Shown: positions 44,301 to 49,429 of the stretch, piece after piece
How positions within the stretch are numbered: position 1 is the first letter of the stretch
Layout of the letters: each line of letters opens with the position of its first letter
Assembly (NCBI RefSeq): GCF_050908995.1
Contig: NC_135119.1
Location: 1,488,001-1,552,000 of the forward strand
Direction of reading: 5' to 3'
Origin: Andrena cerasifolii
Taxonomy: Eukaryota; Arthropoda; Insecta; Hymenoptera; Andrenidae
DNA: 64,000 bases
The notes under the pieces: model-generated
Told to the model about the DNA's origin: nothing
The model's database searches: none
The model's input: the letters and a program-made list of their open reading frames with translations, nothing else
Program-made: the position numbers and the translations under genes

Positions 44301-47214
44301 CACCCAGGACGTGACAACGTATTTCTTATTTTTCGGTCCTCTAAAACATATCCAAAATTCAAAGCAATCTTAGGCGGACACCAACTATTCTTATGAACTT
44401 TGGTGGGTGGTTTCACCCCCTAAACATTCAATCAGGCCAAAATAAAAGGACTCGTATTTCTTATTTTTCGGTCCTCTGAAACATATCCACAAACCAACGC
44501 AGTCGAAAATGAACACCTGAAAATCTTATAACTTTGGGGGTTGGTTTCACCCCCCAAATATGAAAACGGGCCGTTATAAAAAGACACGTATATCTCATTT
44601 TTTGGTCCTCTAAAACATATTCTAAATTCGAAGCAATCGGAGGCGGACATCTGGGCACCTCTCCTTGTTAGATAAATTTACATTTTATTATTATTATTAT
44701 TATTATTGTTGTTTACACGTGTAAAAATTTTATAACTTATTATTATACCCACATTTTTAAATCCTGAAGAAGCGAAAATATGTAGGGTAGACCGGGAGGA
44801 AGGGGGGGGGGGGCGAATGTAACACGCATATTATCATGATGAGATATTTCTCAAAACATATAATGGATATTAACACCAATTTTAGATATATGATAAACAA
44901 TGACATTTGTGATACACGCGTCCATGTCCTATGATAGTGAACAAAATAACTTTTTGATACCCTTAAGCAGGGTTGACTAACTGGTGGCTCGCGAGCCACC
45001 GGGGGCACTTCCGCCTTGCTGCCACGCTGAACGCCCCCCTCCATACCTCCCAGACTCTGACGATCGCAGTCAAAAAGAGAAGGAAAGAAGGAGGAATCGA
45101 CTGCGATCGTCAGAGTATGGTCGGTATGTAGGGGGCCGTTCAGCGTGACAGCAAGGCGGAGCTGCCATCGGTCGCTCGCGGGCCACCAGTTAGTCAACCC
45201 TGTCCTAAAGTAACTTTTTCTTACTGACTTATGATTGTAATGTTAACACTCCCTTTGCATGTGCTTTTTTAAATCTGTAATTTGACCTTTTTTAAAGTAA
45301 TAGTGATCGTTGTTTAGCACTTTTTAGTGTCTCGTTAATCACAATTGAGGCAGTGAGAGCAACAGCGGACTAACCCACATTTTTTTCCAAATTGAGTTAG
45401 TAGCAATAACGTATTCCAATAGACTCTACTAATCATAAAGAATTGGAAAACAAATTTTAATGTGAGTTAACCCGCCTCAACTTATAATTGAAGTTCAAAA
45501 GCATGATCGGGGGCCATTGTAACATCGGCAATCTGGGTCGGTTGTACCGAAACAGAACCGAATAGTGTCCAAGAAGGCGAATAATATTGTCTTGTTTCCA
45601 TAGAATCTATGCAGTGTTACAACTGACCCGGGGTCAGAGACGATTACAATACTTTACACTGTAACGTTAGGGCTATAACACTCTGCTTTTCATTTTTATT
45701 AATAACTTGGATGTTACTTGACATACAGTGAAACTGTTGACTCAATGATGTCAGATAAGTAAGTAACATTCGTATAAGAGTTTTTGTTGTAAATGTAATA
45801 GTTCCTACGTAATCGTATTCCAAAGTCAAAGTGTCACTACCGCCCCAGACCTACCCTAGTGATAAAACTGTGCAACCCCTAGGTAGTATTAAATTTGTCT
45901 AAAATTTGGCATACAGATCACTTAGATGAATAGTATCAAGGGGCCGAGCAAAGTTACATAAAAATACCACCTTTGGAAAATTGAAACACTCTAAAATGCA
46001 TGCTTCTCCATAACAGCGGTGCTTAGGGTTTGGCCGCCGCGGCGAATCGCGTCTAGGAAATCCTACCTTAAGGCTACGGTTATACTGGATGCGGAGTCGT
46101 ACGACTAGCTCGTTGTCCTTAGGCTACGGTTATACTGGATGCGTATTCTGACGACTACTGGTCGTCTGAATACGTCCATCCCACCGGAACATTGTGGAGC
46201 GTATAGGAAAGAAAATTCGGACGACCAGCTAGTCGCCAGAATACGCATCCAGTATAACCGCAGCCCTATACGGACGTATTCGGACGAACGAATCAACTAA
46301 AACCAATGGAAGCGGTTATACTGCACGCGTATCCGTCGACAACGATTTAGCAACACCGAAGTCCCGAAAATTCGGGAATTTCTATCCTCTTCCGTAACGT
46401 AAATATAATCAAGGTGTACTTTCGCACCTTAAAACAGTTAGAACCCCGGGAATCGCTCTAACCACTCACAATTATAATTAACACGTATGTAATTGCAATT
46501 GCCCAGCAATTACATGCGGTAATTACAATTGTACCTAATTGAGGCCAGTAAAAATTAACGATTACAGAAAGTAATTCGTAATTGAACTAACAACTACATT
46601 TCAATTGTAATTAGTAATTAGTAATTACTTTAAATTTTACCCAACTCTGTAATTACATATGCAGTGTGCGAATACTTTTATGAGTAACTACAGGTACACT
46701 GGTACAGTTCGAAAGTGGAAAAGTATTTACCCATTTGGTCTCTCAGGATAGCTTTCCTGCTCTGATATTTTCGATGTTCGAAGATTATCTTCATCCCTCT
46801 CTACATGGATTCGTTGCTGTGGTTGCTGTGGTTGTTGTGGCGGTGATGGCGGGGGTCTCATTTGCTGCTGCCGTGGATGAGTCCTCCTGAAGTCCTGGTT
46901 GTAATTTGCGTATCGAGTGTCCTGCGTCGATGAGAACGATGAATGTTCGACGAATGAATTTGGACTGCTCTGTCGATTGAAGGCTGGTTGATGTTGCCTT
47001 TGTTGTTGGTAGTTCGCAGGCGGTACATATGGCTCATTTTGAAACGGTTCCCGTTCATTGAAACTGTGAGCGGGTGCAGGCGGAAGTACCGCATTCAAGC
47101 GGAGGTTGTTCGCTGTGGAATGTCCTCCGTTCTGTCCACCATAGAAGAACGGTGTAGGTGTCGCCGACTGATACGGCAAGCTGAAGTTGACCAGCGACAT
47201 TTCTACCTTCCTCT
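14129..47214 (-). CDS. spz3: Spaetzle-family cystine-knot ligand, probably spaetzle 3 (six exons seen, 5' end missing)
   Basis: A secreted neurotrophin-like ligand of the Toll receptor family, made as a pro-protein and cut to release a cystine-knot dimer. The exons, in gene order, are 47214-46731, 33566-33335, 19517-19393, 18931-18638, 17872-17747 and 14321-14129. All junctions are GT..AG and the codon phases match across every intron, giving 483 codons. The prodomain is Pro/Gln-rich, then acidic (DYDDDFEDYYDNEE). A polybasic stretch RRRRKSR in exon 18931-18638 is a likely processing site. The C-terminal domain has the Spaetzle spacing, including DACESK, WHRLLAYDPDNDCKG and FPSCCVCRC. The paralogue assignment rests on remembered Spz3-type blocks (CEQKYKWHRLLAYDP) and is less certain than the family. 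The first visible ATG (47200) has no signal peptide, so an upstream exon is missing. Confidence 0.88.
14580..14940 (+). promoter_or_regulatory. Core-promoter-like sequence followed by two short reading frames
   Basis: TATAAA at 14622-14627 follows a CCAAT-box-like ATTGG (about 14594). TCAG, resembling an insect initiator, lies at 14652, 30 bases after the TATA box. An ATG at 14687 opens a 38-codon acidic frame (MEIFRLDLDSDSGEILRFYG..., stop at 14801). A frame starting within the same stretch continues to 14936 with EELYPFSWSKPE. I recognise neither product. It lies in an intron of the Spaetzle gene on the opposite strand and may be the promoter end of an unclassified mobile element. Confidence 0.3.
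15131..17080 (+). pseudogene. Degenerate non-LTR retrotransposon (jockey/I-like)
   Basis: Remnants come in the order expected of a LINE. A gag zinc-knuckle remnant (CANCKGNHTVNYFKC) lies near 15149-15275. Endonuclease-like debris with RRGGVAILLYKS sits near 15690-15730. The RT N-terminal part (16183-16551) includes a degenerate KELPNNQSPELDG motif and a broken SRLISQLS. A short remnant of the following RT block lies near 16650. There are many stops and frameshifts, and no YADD box survives. 16715-17077 may hold the C-terminal end. It is antisense to the Spaetzle gene, in its last intron. Confidence 0.65.
17747..17872 (-). CDS. spz3: Spaetzle gene, exon with the first knot cysteines
   Basis: 126 bases: one base finishing a split Arg codon, 41 codons, then two bases of the next Ser codon. 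The acceptor is TTTTTAG and the donor is TC|GTAAGT. It encodes DACESKVEIVTPYW, KIRAIVNTQHF and HQEVC, the N-terminal strands of the Spaetzle knot. Confidence 0.9.
17881..18637. other. Spaetzle intron, no other gene
   Basis: AT-rich intron between exons 18638-18931 and 17747-17872. No repeat or frame was recognised. Confidence 0.6.
18638..18931 (-). CDS. spz3: Spaetzle gene, exon with polybasic processing region
   Basis: 294 bases; acceptor GTTTCAG, donor CAG|GTACAT. It encodes 97 full codons beginning ERIERFIDENKALMKRMYGD, a probable helical prodomain end. Then follow a Gly/Ser/Arg-rich linker with HRTRRRRKSR (a candidate furin-type or serine-protease cleavage region) and a basic Asn-rich stretch leading to the knot. 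The phase agrees with both neighbours (ATA Ile before, AGA Arg after). Confidence 0.88.
19393..19517 (-). CDS. spz3: Spaetzle gene, 125-base exon
   Basis: Acceptor CATGTTGCAG, donor AAT|GTAATA. 41 codons plus two bases, including TALSVALGVELRGDL and CIKKYHQLFCPTAGNSYP. It joins the preceding exon in phase 0 and the following one in phase 2. It was found by splice logic; no long frame marks it. Confidence 0.85.
19860..20345 (+). repeat. Purine-rich stretch, probable LINE 5' region or ORF1 debris
   Basis: About 480 bases almost free of pyrimidine runs on the plus strand (GGAGAGGGG-type text), in sharp contrast to the AT-rich flanks. Its composition and style equal the LINE ORF1 fragment at 25305-26077, but no conserved protein block is readable, so the assignment is inference. 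Confidence 0.35.
20713..20841. mobile_element. Short solo LTR-like element (129 bp), 5-bp target duplication
   Basis: It starts TGTAGTGT and ends ACACTACA, and is flanked by GTTAT at 20708-20712 and 20842-20846. A TG..CA block with a 5-bp duplication fits a Copia- or BEL-type solo LTR. It is short for an LTR and no internal region is left. Confidence 0.55.
21296..25290 (+). mobile_element. R1-clade non-LTR retrotransposon, 5'-truncated, intact ORF2, poly(A) tail
   Basis: A GC-rich island in AT-rich intron DNA. AGAGAGAAGAAATA is duplicated at 21282-21295 and 25291-25304 (14 bp), defining the insertion. ORF2 begins six bases inside the 5' junction, so ORF1 and the 5' UTR were lost on insertion. 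An 810-base 3' UTR (24455-25264) ends in an A-run (25266-25290). The flanks are not 28S rDNA, nor are there TTAGG arrays, so it does not sit at the classic R1 or TRAS/SART targets. It seems to have landed just upstream of the ORF1 of another LINE. Confidence 0.85.
21302..24454 (+). CDS. R1-clade ORF2: endonuclease - reverse transcriptase - Zn finger
   Basis: An uninterrupted 1050-codon frame. An apurinic-like endonuclease fills about residues 5-215, with AAEPYPLP, LLGDFNAH (D126), IDLIWV and the SDH motif (201-203). The reverse transcriptase (about 430-730) has YRPICLLDEAGKLLERV, LDIANAFNTV, GVPQGS (634-639) and the catalytic YADD (668-671). A C-terminal C-x2-C-x9-H-x4-C finger starts at C958. 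This order and the finger are typical of the R1 clade. The enzyme nicks target DNA and primes cDNA synthesis there. All catalytic motifs are present, so the copy is young and possibly able to supply protein. GC content and codon use differ strongly from the surrounding intron. Several long antisense frames here are shadows. Confidence 0.93.
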   Translation: MPRGPPILLANLNHSMRAHDLLEQARLELGVGLVVAAEPYPLPDRCFRSTNPDRQVAMMWGVGRGALPCSVARHGRGWMAARWGGFLAVGCYFAPRLSVAEFEDRLHELGAFIVPQRAQPVVLLGDFNAHATEWGAPRTDSRGEVLLEWTEAMGFSLKNPHAVTTYRGPRGESVIDLIWVNPAAAASTSHCWVAEDCEPASDHMYVMLATSAPPPPPRVGGHPPRWALARLDAEAALLASSVVAWPPLPGDVLDDPVAGALWFRRALQAICDATMPRTGPPGGGRRSVYWWSAEIADLRAANLTARRQYTRARRQDRRRVSEERLRELRSAFSAARRELRGAIARAKDQCCREFVATLNEDPWGRPYKAVSVKLGPWAPPVTEGLDPRLLDQVLVALFPPPPVHGEGGADESGDPWLIGGADTSDAPGVSDEELASSVERMRKRNAAPGPDGVPGRVWACALSALGVGLRRLFDAVLRTGRFPPAWKEARLVLLRKPGKPAESPSAYRPICLLDEAGKLLERVVAARLCAHLEAVGPDLSDRQFGFRRQRSTIDAIQLVRSLSRRAAEGGGVGVAVSLDIANAFNTVSWAAIERALVFHNVPLYLRRLVRDYLRDRSVSYVGRGGNGVAPVHRGVPQGSVLGPLLWNLAYDAVLRVEMPSPEVSLVCYADDTLVVASGRKWRDAIGLAERALRRVVASIGTLGLRVALEKTEAMWLADRVGSGVPNGASLRIGEACIRVGRSMKYLGLTLDTYWRFTRHFKTLAPRLEKQVFAFRRIMPNLGGPHEGVRRLYVTVVRSMALYGAPVWAGDLEDCRVGRELLARVHRLAVLRSVRAYRTVSHVELSALAGSPPFHLLAEMEAEVYSAVRDLREAGGPLADGQEVARGQARQRMEAKWLEWLALPEHREGRVVGALLPIMNEWVGRGYGRLTFRLTQIITGVGCFGTYLRRIGREETSRCFSCDSGDEDTADHTLARCREWIDDRRVLELQLGPDLSLPTVVRRMARDRACWVAVSVYAEAVMGEKEEAEREREMTGHPSRLAAPRRRGRRR
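25305..26077 (+). pseudogene. LINE ORF1 (gag-like) fragment, purine-rich
   Basis: Continues directly from the R1 target duplication. A frame from ATG 25351 encodes a Lys/Glu/Gly-rich protein (EEKEKLFRISKKVARS). After frame breaks, 25864-26038 encodes VTVKNVREGGGIVVAKLRDG, then TAAKKKLVGRKERIDDHLTW. That second block is recognisably the same protein as the minus-strand fragment at 29737-29988 (KKSKLRGRSERIEEDLTF), and is of the kind seen in ORF1 of hymenopteran LINEs. It is cut at 26078 by a foldback MITE. Which LINE clade it belongs to is not decided. Confidence 0.55.
26078..26398. mobile_element. Foldback MITE, about 320 bp
   Basis: The inverted arms start ATCCGAGGCTTCGTTCTCGA (left) and the right arm reads as the complement of ATCCGATGTTTCGTTCTCGA. 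They share GATGTTAACA and AATATTAGCGGTGGAA, followed by a long second palindromic block (CAGCTGACGCGGAGCAGTGA and its complement). No reading frame and no certain target duplication. Confidence 0.75.
26399..26819. other. Intron sequence, nothing recognised
   Basis: AT-rich; no frame or repeat identified apart from a short CCCCATATA-type motif at its start. Confidence 0.5.
26820..27760. mobile_element. Palindromic TIR MITE (CCCTGATAGCC family), copy 2, with nested hAT MITE
   Basis: The same ends and arms as copies 1 and 3. The left arm runs 26820-27020 and the right arm continues to 27131, then from 27690 to 27760 after the insertion. A 12-base unit (GATCGACAGCAG) is duplicated at about 26942 relative to copies 1 and 3. 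A 550-bp hAT-type element interrupts the right arm. Confidence 0.85.
27132..27681. mobile_element. hAT-type MITE (550 bp) nested in MITE copy 2
   Basis: The ends are CAGGGGGACCAAGC and GCTTGGCCCCCCTG. ATCAGAAC is duplicated exactly at 27124-27131 and 27682-27689. The uninterrupted site is visible in the other family copies (CACATCAGAACGCAG). Internally there is a perfect-looking hairpin (TGCAGCAGATAG ... CTATCTGCTGCA at about 27394-27495) and a direct repeat, CATTGGTAGGAGGCGCTA, at about 27189 and 27619. Confidence 0.88.
27761..28583. other. Intron sequence, nothing recognised
   Basis: AT-rich sequence without a supported frame. Phrases such as GGTGACAGTAATTGGT and its variants recur (about 27829, 28143) and hint at an old, decayed repeat. 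Confidence 0.4.
28584..28770. mobile_element. CCCTGATAGCC-family MITE, diverged half copy
   Basis: Begins CCCTGATAGCCAAATCTGGG and follows the family left arm with about 20 percent differences as far as the hairpin core CAACAGCGCCATCTGA. The right arm is missing. It is an older member than copies 1-3. Confidence 0.7.
28975..29235 (+). repeat. Dispersed repeat with CATA-rich tail
   Basis: The segment containing GGCTGATTTCAAGCCGTTTG and GTGGCTATGGGTTATATTTA reappears inverted at about 43185-43250. It ends in a (CATA)n-type tail at 29201-29225, as in 3' ends of RTE-like LINEs or related non-autonomous elements. No coding sequence. Confidence 0.45.
29385..29990 (-). pseudogene. LINE ORF1 (gag-like) fragment, minus strand
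   Basis: Pyrimidine-rich on the plus strand. On the minus strand, 29988-29737 encodes a Lys/Glu-rich protein with GMTVVRMKEG, KKSKLRGRSERIEEDLTF and KIAVQEREKGKKLRVSYKG, parallel to the fragment at 25864-26038. The frame then continues into low-complexity Glu/Lys/Gly coding. It is a second copy of the same LINE family in the opposite orientation, truncated at both ends. Confidence 0.55.
30000..31344. other. Intron sequence with one short reading frame
   Basis: Mostly AT-rich and unannotated. A 38-codon minus-strand frame (30779-30663, starting MSDNKSDRDTGSYHTSPD) has a good AAAATGA start context and ends in TAG, but I recognise no family and it may be debris. Confidence 0.3.
31345..31495. 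repeat. Three-unit tandem repeat, about 62 bp
   Basis: Units begin at about 31348, 31411 and 31471 and share (A/G)GGAACG...CGTAGGTTGCGAGTG and TCGACGTTGC, with 10-20 percent divergence. Confidence 0.65.
31496..33334. other. Intron sequence, T-rich, nothing recognised
   Basis: Many T and A runs and short frames. Style and composition suggest an old DNA-element interior, but no termini or protein motif were found. Confidence 0.4.
33335..33566 (-). CDS. spz3: Spaetzle gene, acidic prodomain exon
   Basis: 232 bases; acceptor TTGTTAAAG, donor CCG|GTAAGT. After one base of a split Gly codon, 77 codons are open. They carry the acidic block VLDYDDDFEDYYDNEE and a hydrophobic, proline-containing end (VPVVPLYSYPQLNNGTF) with two N-glycosylation sequons, NGS and NGT. 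Confidence 0.85.
33693..33769. repeat. Short perfect hairpin
   Basis: GGAATTCCTAAAGTAAATCC at 33693 is mirrored by its complement ending at 33769; stem about 31 bases, loop about 15. It lies 127 bases upstream of Spaetzle exon 33566-33335, in the intron. Confidence 0.8.
33780..34085 (-). pseudogene. Unassigned coding remnant
   Basis: Two overlapping minus-strand frames read consecutively: 34085-33891 (GFMTRAQTECDLEEGRVRI, then LPVIGCRRNASLNEE) and 33907-33780 (RDGKRPGVVLLKNITQFLKG). A one-base shift near 33895 would join them. The protein-like texture suggests a real ancient frame, but I cannot name a family; either mobile-element debris or a host fragment. Confidence 0.3.
34457..35460 (+). 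repeat. GC-rich block, possible LTR-type element
   Basis: Begins TGTAATGTCCCACGG and becomes GC-rich from about 34850 (CGCGCGTGGCGGGGCG), unlike its surroundings, ending near 35455 with a short duplication of CCTACAGCTGGG. A TATA-like CTTATACAAC lies at 34918. No matching 3' terminus or target duplication was found and no protein is convincing, so the LTR interpretation is tentative. Confidence 0.3.
35600..38930 (+). pseudogene. Decayed R1-like non-LTR retrotransposon (ORF1 and most of ORF2)
   Basis: ORF1 remnants (35762-36803) end in a zinc knuckle, CFRCHEIGHMSYVC. ORF2 follows with endonuclease traces: LLSGNINAKSCWG (degenerate GDFNAKS) and the SDH motif near 37510. The RT has GKAPGF, YRPLCIIDASLKLFEYIV, LDAQNAFKTV, GVPQGS near 38706 and YADD at 38800. 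Frames break at several points (about 36110, 36350, 36500, 37320, 37905, 38210, 38480) and the element is cut at about 38910, before the C-terminal finger. It resembles the R1 clade at about the same regions as the intact element at 21296 but is not a close copy. Antisense to the Spaetzle gene. Confidence 0.82.
38985..39660. repeat. Foldback, best arms 39199-39285 and 39425-39512
   Basis: AAGTCTTTTTTGCGCCCTAG and TATAATACATTTATTTGAGA on the left are mirrored on the right. Outer parts (GCGAGAC/CGTCGCGC-rich, 38998-39180 against 39515-39650) are similar but diverged. It follows directly on the truncated 3' end of the R1-like element. Confidence 0.6.
39682..40533. mobile_element. Probable non-autonomous TIR element with TTTCTGCTCA subterminal repeats
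   Basis: The left end reads ATGTCCCTATTTCTGCTCATTT and the right end is nearly its complement (AAATGAGCAGAAGCTGGGACAT). The decamer TTTCTGCTCA or its complement recurs inside at about 40083, 40263, 40285 and 40316. Repeated subterminal motifs are a usual transposase-binding pattern. No frame; target duplication unclear. Confidence 0.5.
40664..40745. repeat. Dispersed repeat fragment
   Basis: GGATTCCAAGAAATGG.GGGGATAGTCACCGGG...ATAACGAGGATTTACTGT matches 2965-3045 with a few differences. Confidence 0.7.
40985..41187 (+). repeat. About 127-bp satellite, 1.6 units, plus orientation
   Basis: Shares CTCCGATTGCTTT, GATATGTTTTA, GGACC(A/G)AAAAAT, TTTAGGGGGTGAAA and CCAAAGTTATAAGATTT with the arrays at 44317-44668 (inverted) and 47815-48345. 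It stops abruptly at ACGT (41184-41187), followed by TGTGACGTCC. Confidence 0.8.
41188..42300. repeat. Possible LTR-type sequence and degenerate AT-rich repeats
   Basis: Starts TGTGACGTCC directly at the satellite. TATATATAC at about 41728-41737, with a start-site-like region 30 bases downstream, looks like a promoter. 41930-42190 is a degenerate repeat of ATTGCTTAT.G.TTTATATTATT units, about 30 bases each. No protein. The right border is unknown. Confidence 0.35.
42586..42957. mobile_element. Palindromic TIR MITE (CCCTGATAGCC family), copy 3, uninterrupted
   Basis: A 372-bp near-perfect palindrome from CCCTGATAGCCAGATCTGGG to its complement, with the hairpin centre around 42770 (CAGATGGCGCTGTTGCTGTG). 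It has the full family structure without insertions. TA precedes and follows it (42584-42585, 42958-42959), but the other copies do not show a TA pair. Confidence 0.9.
43130..43850. repeat. Cluster of dispersed repeats including an inverted pair
   Basis: 43185-43250 is the inverted copy of 29000-29070. 43465-43625 repeats the AT-rich block at 2800-2965 (GAAATCAAAATGAGCTGCAA). 43735-43845 is an inverted, shorter copy of the same block (GATTTATTTGATTTCATGTA). No coding sequence. Confidence 0.65.
44317..44668 (-). repeat. About 127-bp satellite, nearly 3 units, minus orientation
   Basis: Reads on the minus strand with the same motifs as the other two arrays (ATGTCCGCCTCCGATTGCTT; TTTGGGGGGTGAAACCAACC). 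The first junction on this strand is again ACGT followed by TGTCACGTCC (44316 downward). Confidence 0.8.
44968..45202. mobile_element. hAT-type MITE (235 bp)
   Basis: Inverted ends CAGGGTTGACTAACTGGTGG. The 8-bp flanks CCCTTAAG (44960-44967) and TCCTAAAG (45203-45210) agree at six positions, a decayed duplication. The interior is palindromic with GACTGCGATCGTCAGAGT at its centre. Confidence 0.78.
46065..46268. mobile_element. Small TIR MITE with adjacent end fragments
   Basis: GGCTACGGTTATACTGGATG (46122) pairs with the complement ending at 46265. The flanking TTA/CTA would fit a 3-bp Harbinger-type target only imperfectly. The same end occurs again at 46074 (truncated) and in altered form at 46314, so several insertions accumulated next to each other, about 450 bases downstream of Spaetzle exon 47214-46731. 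Confidence 0.6.
46731..47214 (-). CDS. spz3: Spaetzle gene, Pro/Gln-rich prodomain exon
   Basis: 484 bases from acceptor TTCTATTGTAG to donor GG|GTAAAT. 160 codons are open, rich in Gln, Pro and Asn (QQMRPPPSPPQQPQQPQQ). The split Gly codon GG|G matches the next exon. The ATG at 47200 is in frame, but four codons upstream of it are also open after the acceptor, and the protein after this ATG lacks a hydrophobic leader. This is probably an internal exon, with the signal peptide on an exon not identified here. Confidence 0.82.
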
Positions 47215-47383
47215 CTACAATAGAATATTAAAGTATCGTAAAGAATATTAAAAATCGAATATTATCTTGTAAACCTTAATCTATGCAAGGTGTCATATTA
47301 CTATTTAGTCTTTCGTATATTTTCTCGCAAACGACAAGTACAGTGTTGTCCCGTTGAGAGCGCAGACCCTCCGTTCTGTTAAC

Positions 47384-47812
47384 CCGCCGGCAGGCGCGCC
47401 GGTGTACTCAGTACACGGAGGTCAATTTGTGGCTGAAAAAGCCGTTTTACCGTTATTTATTCTACCCAGCACCCCCATGTATTCTTCCAGTGGACATTTT
47501 TGCATAATGCTACGTACTTGTCAGGTTCAAGTTCAGTTGGGAAGTATCTCTGATTCATTGAAAACGAAAGTATACCGCGTACCTTGCTGGCGGGCGCGTC
47601 GTGTACTCAGTACACGGAGGTCAGTTTTTGGCTGAAAAAATCGTTTTACCATGATTTATTCTACCCACCACCCCGATGTATCCTTCCAGTGGACATTTTT
47701 GCATCATGCTACGTACTTGCCAGGTTCAAATTCAGTTTGGAAGTGTCTCTGATTGAATGAAAACGAAAGTATGCCTCGTATCCTGCCGGCGAACGCGTCC
47801 GTGTACTCACAA
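47384..47812 (+). repeat. Tandem repeat, about 200-bp units
   Basis: GTGTACTCAGTACACGGAGG and AGTGGACATTTTTGCAT recur with a spacing of about 200 bases (first unit about 47386, second about 47588, partial third about 47785). It sits 170 bases upstream of the Spaetzle exon acceptor and joins directly to the 127-bp satellite. Confidence 0.75.
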
Positions 47813-47814
47813 GA

Positions 47815-48345
47815 TTCCCAGGTGACCACCCCCGATTGCTTTGGTTTTTGGATATATTTTAGAGGACAGGAAAATAAGAAACAGGTGGCTTTTTATTTTG
47901 GCCTGTTTGCACGTTTAGGGGGTGAAACTACCTCTCAAATGTTTTCAGGTGTTCGCCCCTGATTGTACTGGGTTTTGTATATGTTTTGGATGGCCGAAAA
48001 ATAAGAAACAGGTGTCTTTTTATTTTAGCCTGTTTGCACGTTTAGGGGGTGAAACCACCCCACAAAGTTTTTCGGGTGTTCGTCTCTGATTGTACTGGGT
48101 TTTGGATATGTTTTGGATGGCCGAAAAATAAGAAACAGGTGTCTTTTTATTTTAGCCTGTTTGCACGTTTAGGGGGTGAAACCACCCCACAAAGTTTTTC
48201 GGGTGTTCGTCTCTGATTGTACTGGGTTTTGGATATGTTTTGGATGGCCGAAAAATAAGAAACTGGTGTCCTTTTATTTTGGCCTGTTTGCATGTTTAGG
48301 GGGTCAAACCACTTTAAATTTCATGAGAATAGGTGGTGCCCGTCT
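47815..48345 (+). repeat. About 127-bp satellite, four units
   Basis: Units begin near 47819, 47946, 48073 and 48199, each with CAGGTG or CGGGTG, then CTGATTG, GATATGTTTTGGATGG, AAAAATAAGAAAC and TTTAGGGGGTGAAACCACC. The two middle units are practically identical, indicating recent local duplication. Confidence 0.85.
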
Positions 48346-48349
48346 CCGA

Positions 48350-49275
48350 TCGCTGTGGATTTTGGCAACACCTGAAAATCTTATAACTTTCAACGGATTC
48401 AACTATTGACCGAAAATAAATATTTATTTCAAGTAGGTGATTGGAATAATACTGGATGTTTATTATTCTTAATGTTATCCGAGTAATGACTGATCGAATT
48501 TATTACGAGTATAAACAATGACGAGTTATTGGAATAAATTGTCAGAATAATTTACCACAAGTAACGTATAATTAGTATTCGGTGAAAATATTCAACTAAT
48601 AAAAATTTATTTGGATGATTATCTTAGACAAATATTCGAAACATTTCAAATAATGCCTAGCTCTATTTTGGAGTAACAAGCTTCAGTGTTACTAATCTAC
48701 CAAAGTGACAACTATTTCAAGGTTTTTGTAGAATAAATGTTAGTATACGTAGATGCAGTTCCACAACGACGACTACCAGACTAGCACACCGAATGTAGGA
48801 AATTTTTATTTTCTGTCCTGGGTTAGAGACAGCGTTTTATTATTTTATTGGTGCTATAACATCCCAGGCTCAGGCGGGCAGACGGTCTTCTACCTCCGCA
48901 TCAGGAAAAGCCCATTCTACCTGCTCCAGCCGCGGATCCAAAGAAGGGGTGCAGGGGACACGCGCTCGCCTTCCGGGGAAAATTTTTCTTTTATTATCTT
49001 TATAGTACTATTTCAACAATTTACTCCAGAAAAATCATGAGCCACCGGACAGGCACCGTTAGGTCCGGCTTTTCCGACTTTTTGGACCGCGGACTCTCCA
49101 ACGATGTCCAACTAGATAGCCGTGGTTCGAAGCAACGCCCGCACCAATAGAAACGTTTGCGATCGGTGATTAGTCACCGGCACTGCCTATGCAAATAGTA
49201 TATAAGCTGAACTCTACGAATTTCGCTAGCGAAAACATTCAACTTTGGAAGGTATTCGAACTTAAGACTCTATAC
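48350..49275. other. No recognised gene
   Basis: AT-rich to 48870, then mixed composition. The missing signal-peptide exon of the Spaetzle gene would be expected at this or a higher coordinate, but none could be supported. Confidence 0.4.
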
Positions 49276-49354
49276 CAGGCCTGTCCAACTTGTGTTCTTG
49301 CCTTCGAAGAGGAACTCGCTGTTGCTCGTGCAAACAAATCTCTGGACAGGCCTG
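49276..49354. mobile_element. Very small hAT-like MITE (79 bp)
   Basis: CAGGCCTGTCCA at the left end is mirrored at the right (TGGACAGGCCTG). The flanks CTCTATAC (49268-49275) and CTCTAAAC (49355-49362) form an 8-bp duplication with one mismatch. The two ends take up about a third of its length. Confidence 0.65.
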
Positions 49355-49429
49355 CTCTAAACACTCAACTTTATATTCAATTTTGTGCTATAGTTGTAAA
49401 GGCTTCGTCGCCAGCATGCCTCCAGATAG

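Noticed and set aside
46480..46655. AATTGTAATTA-rich palindromic text as an element
   Set aside because: Short overlapping AT repeats without defined ends or duplication.
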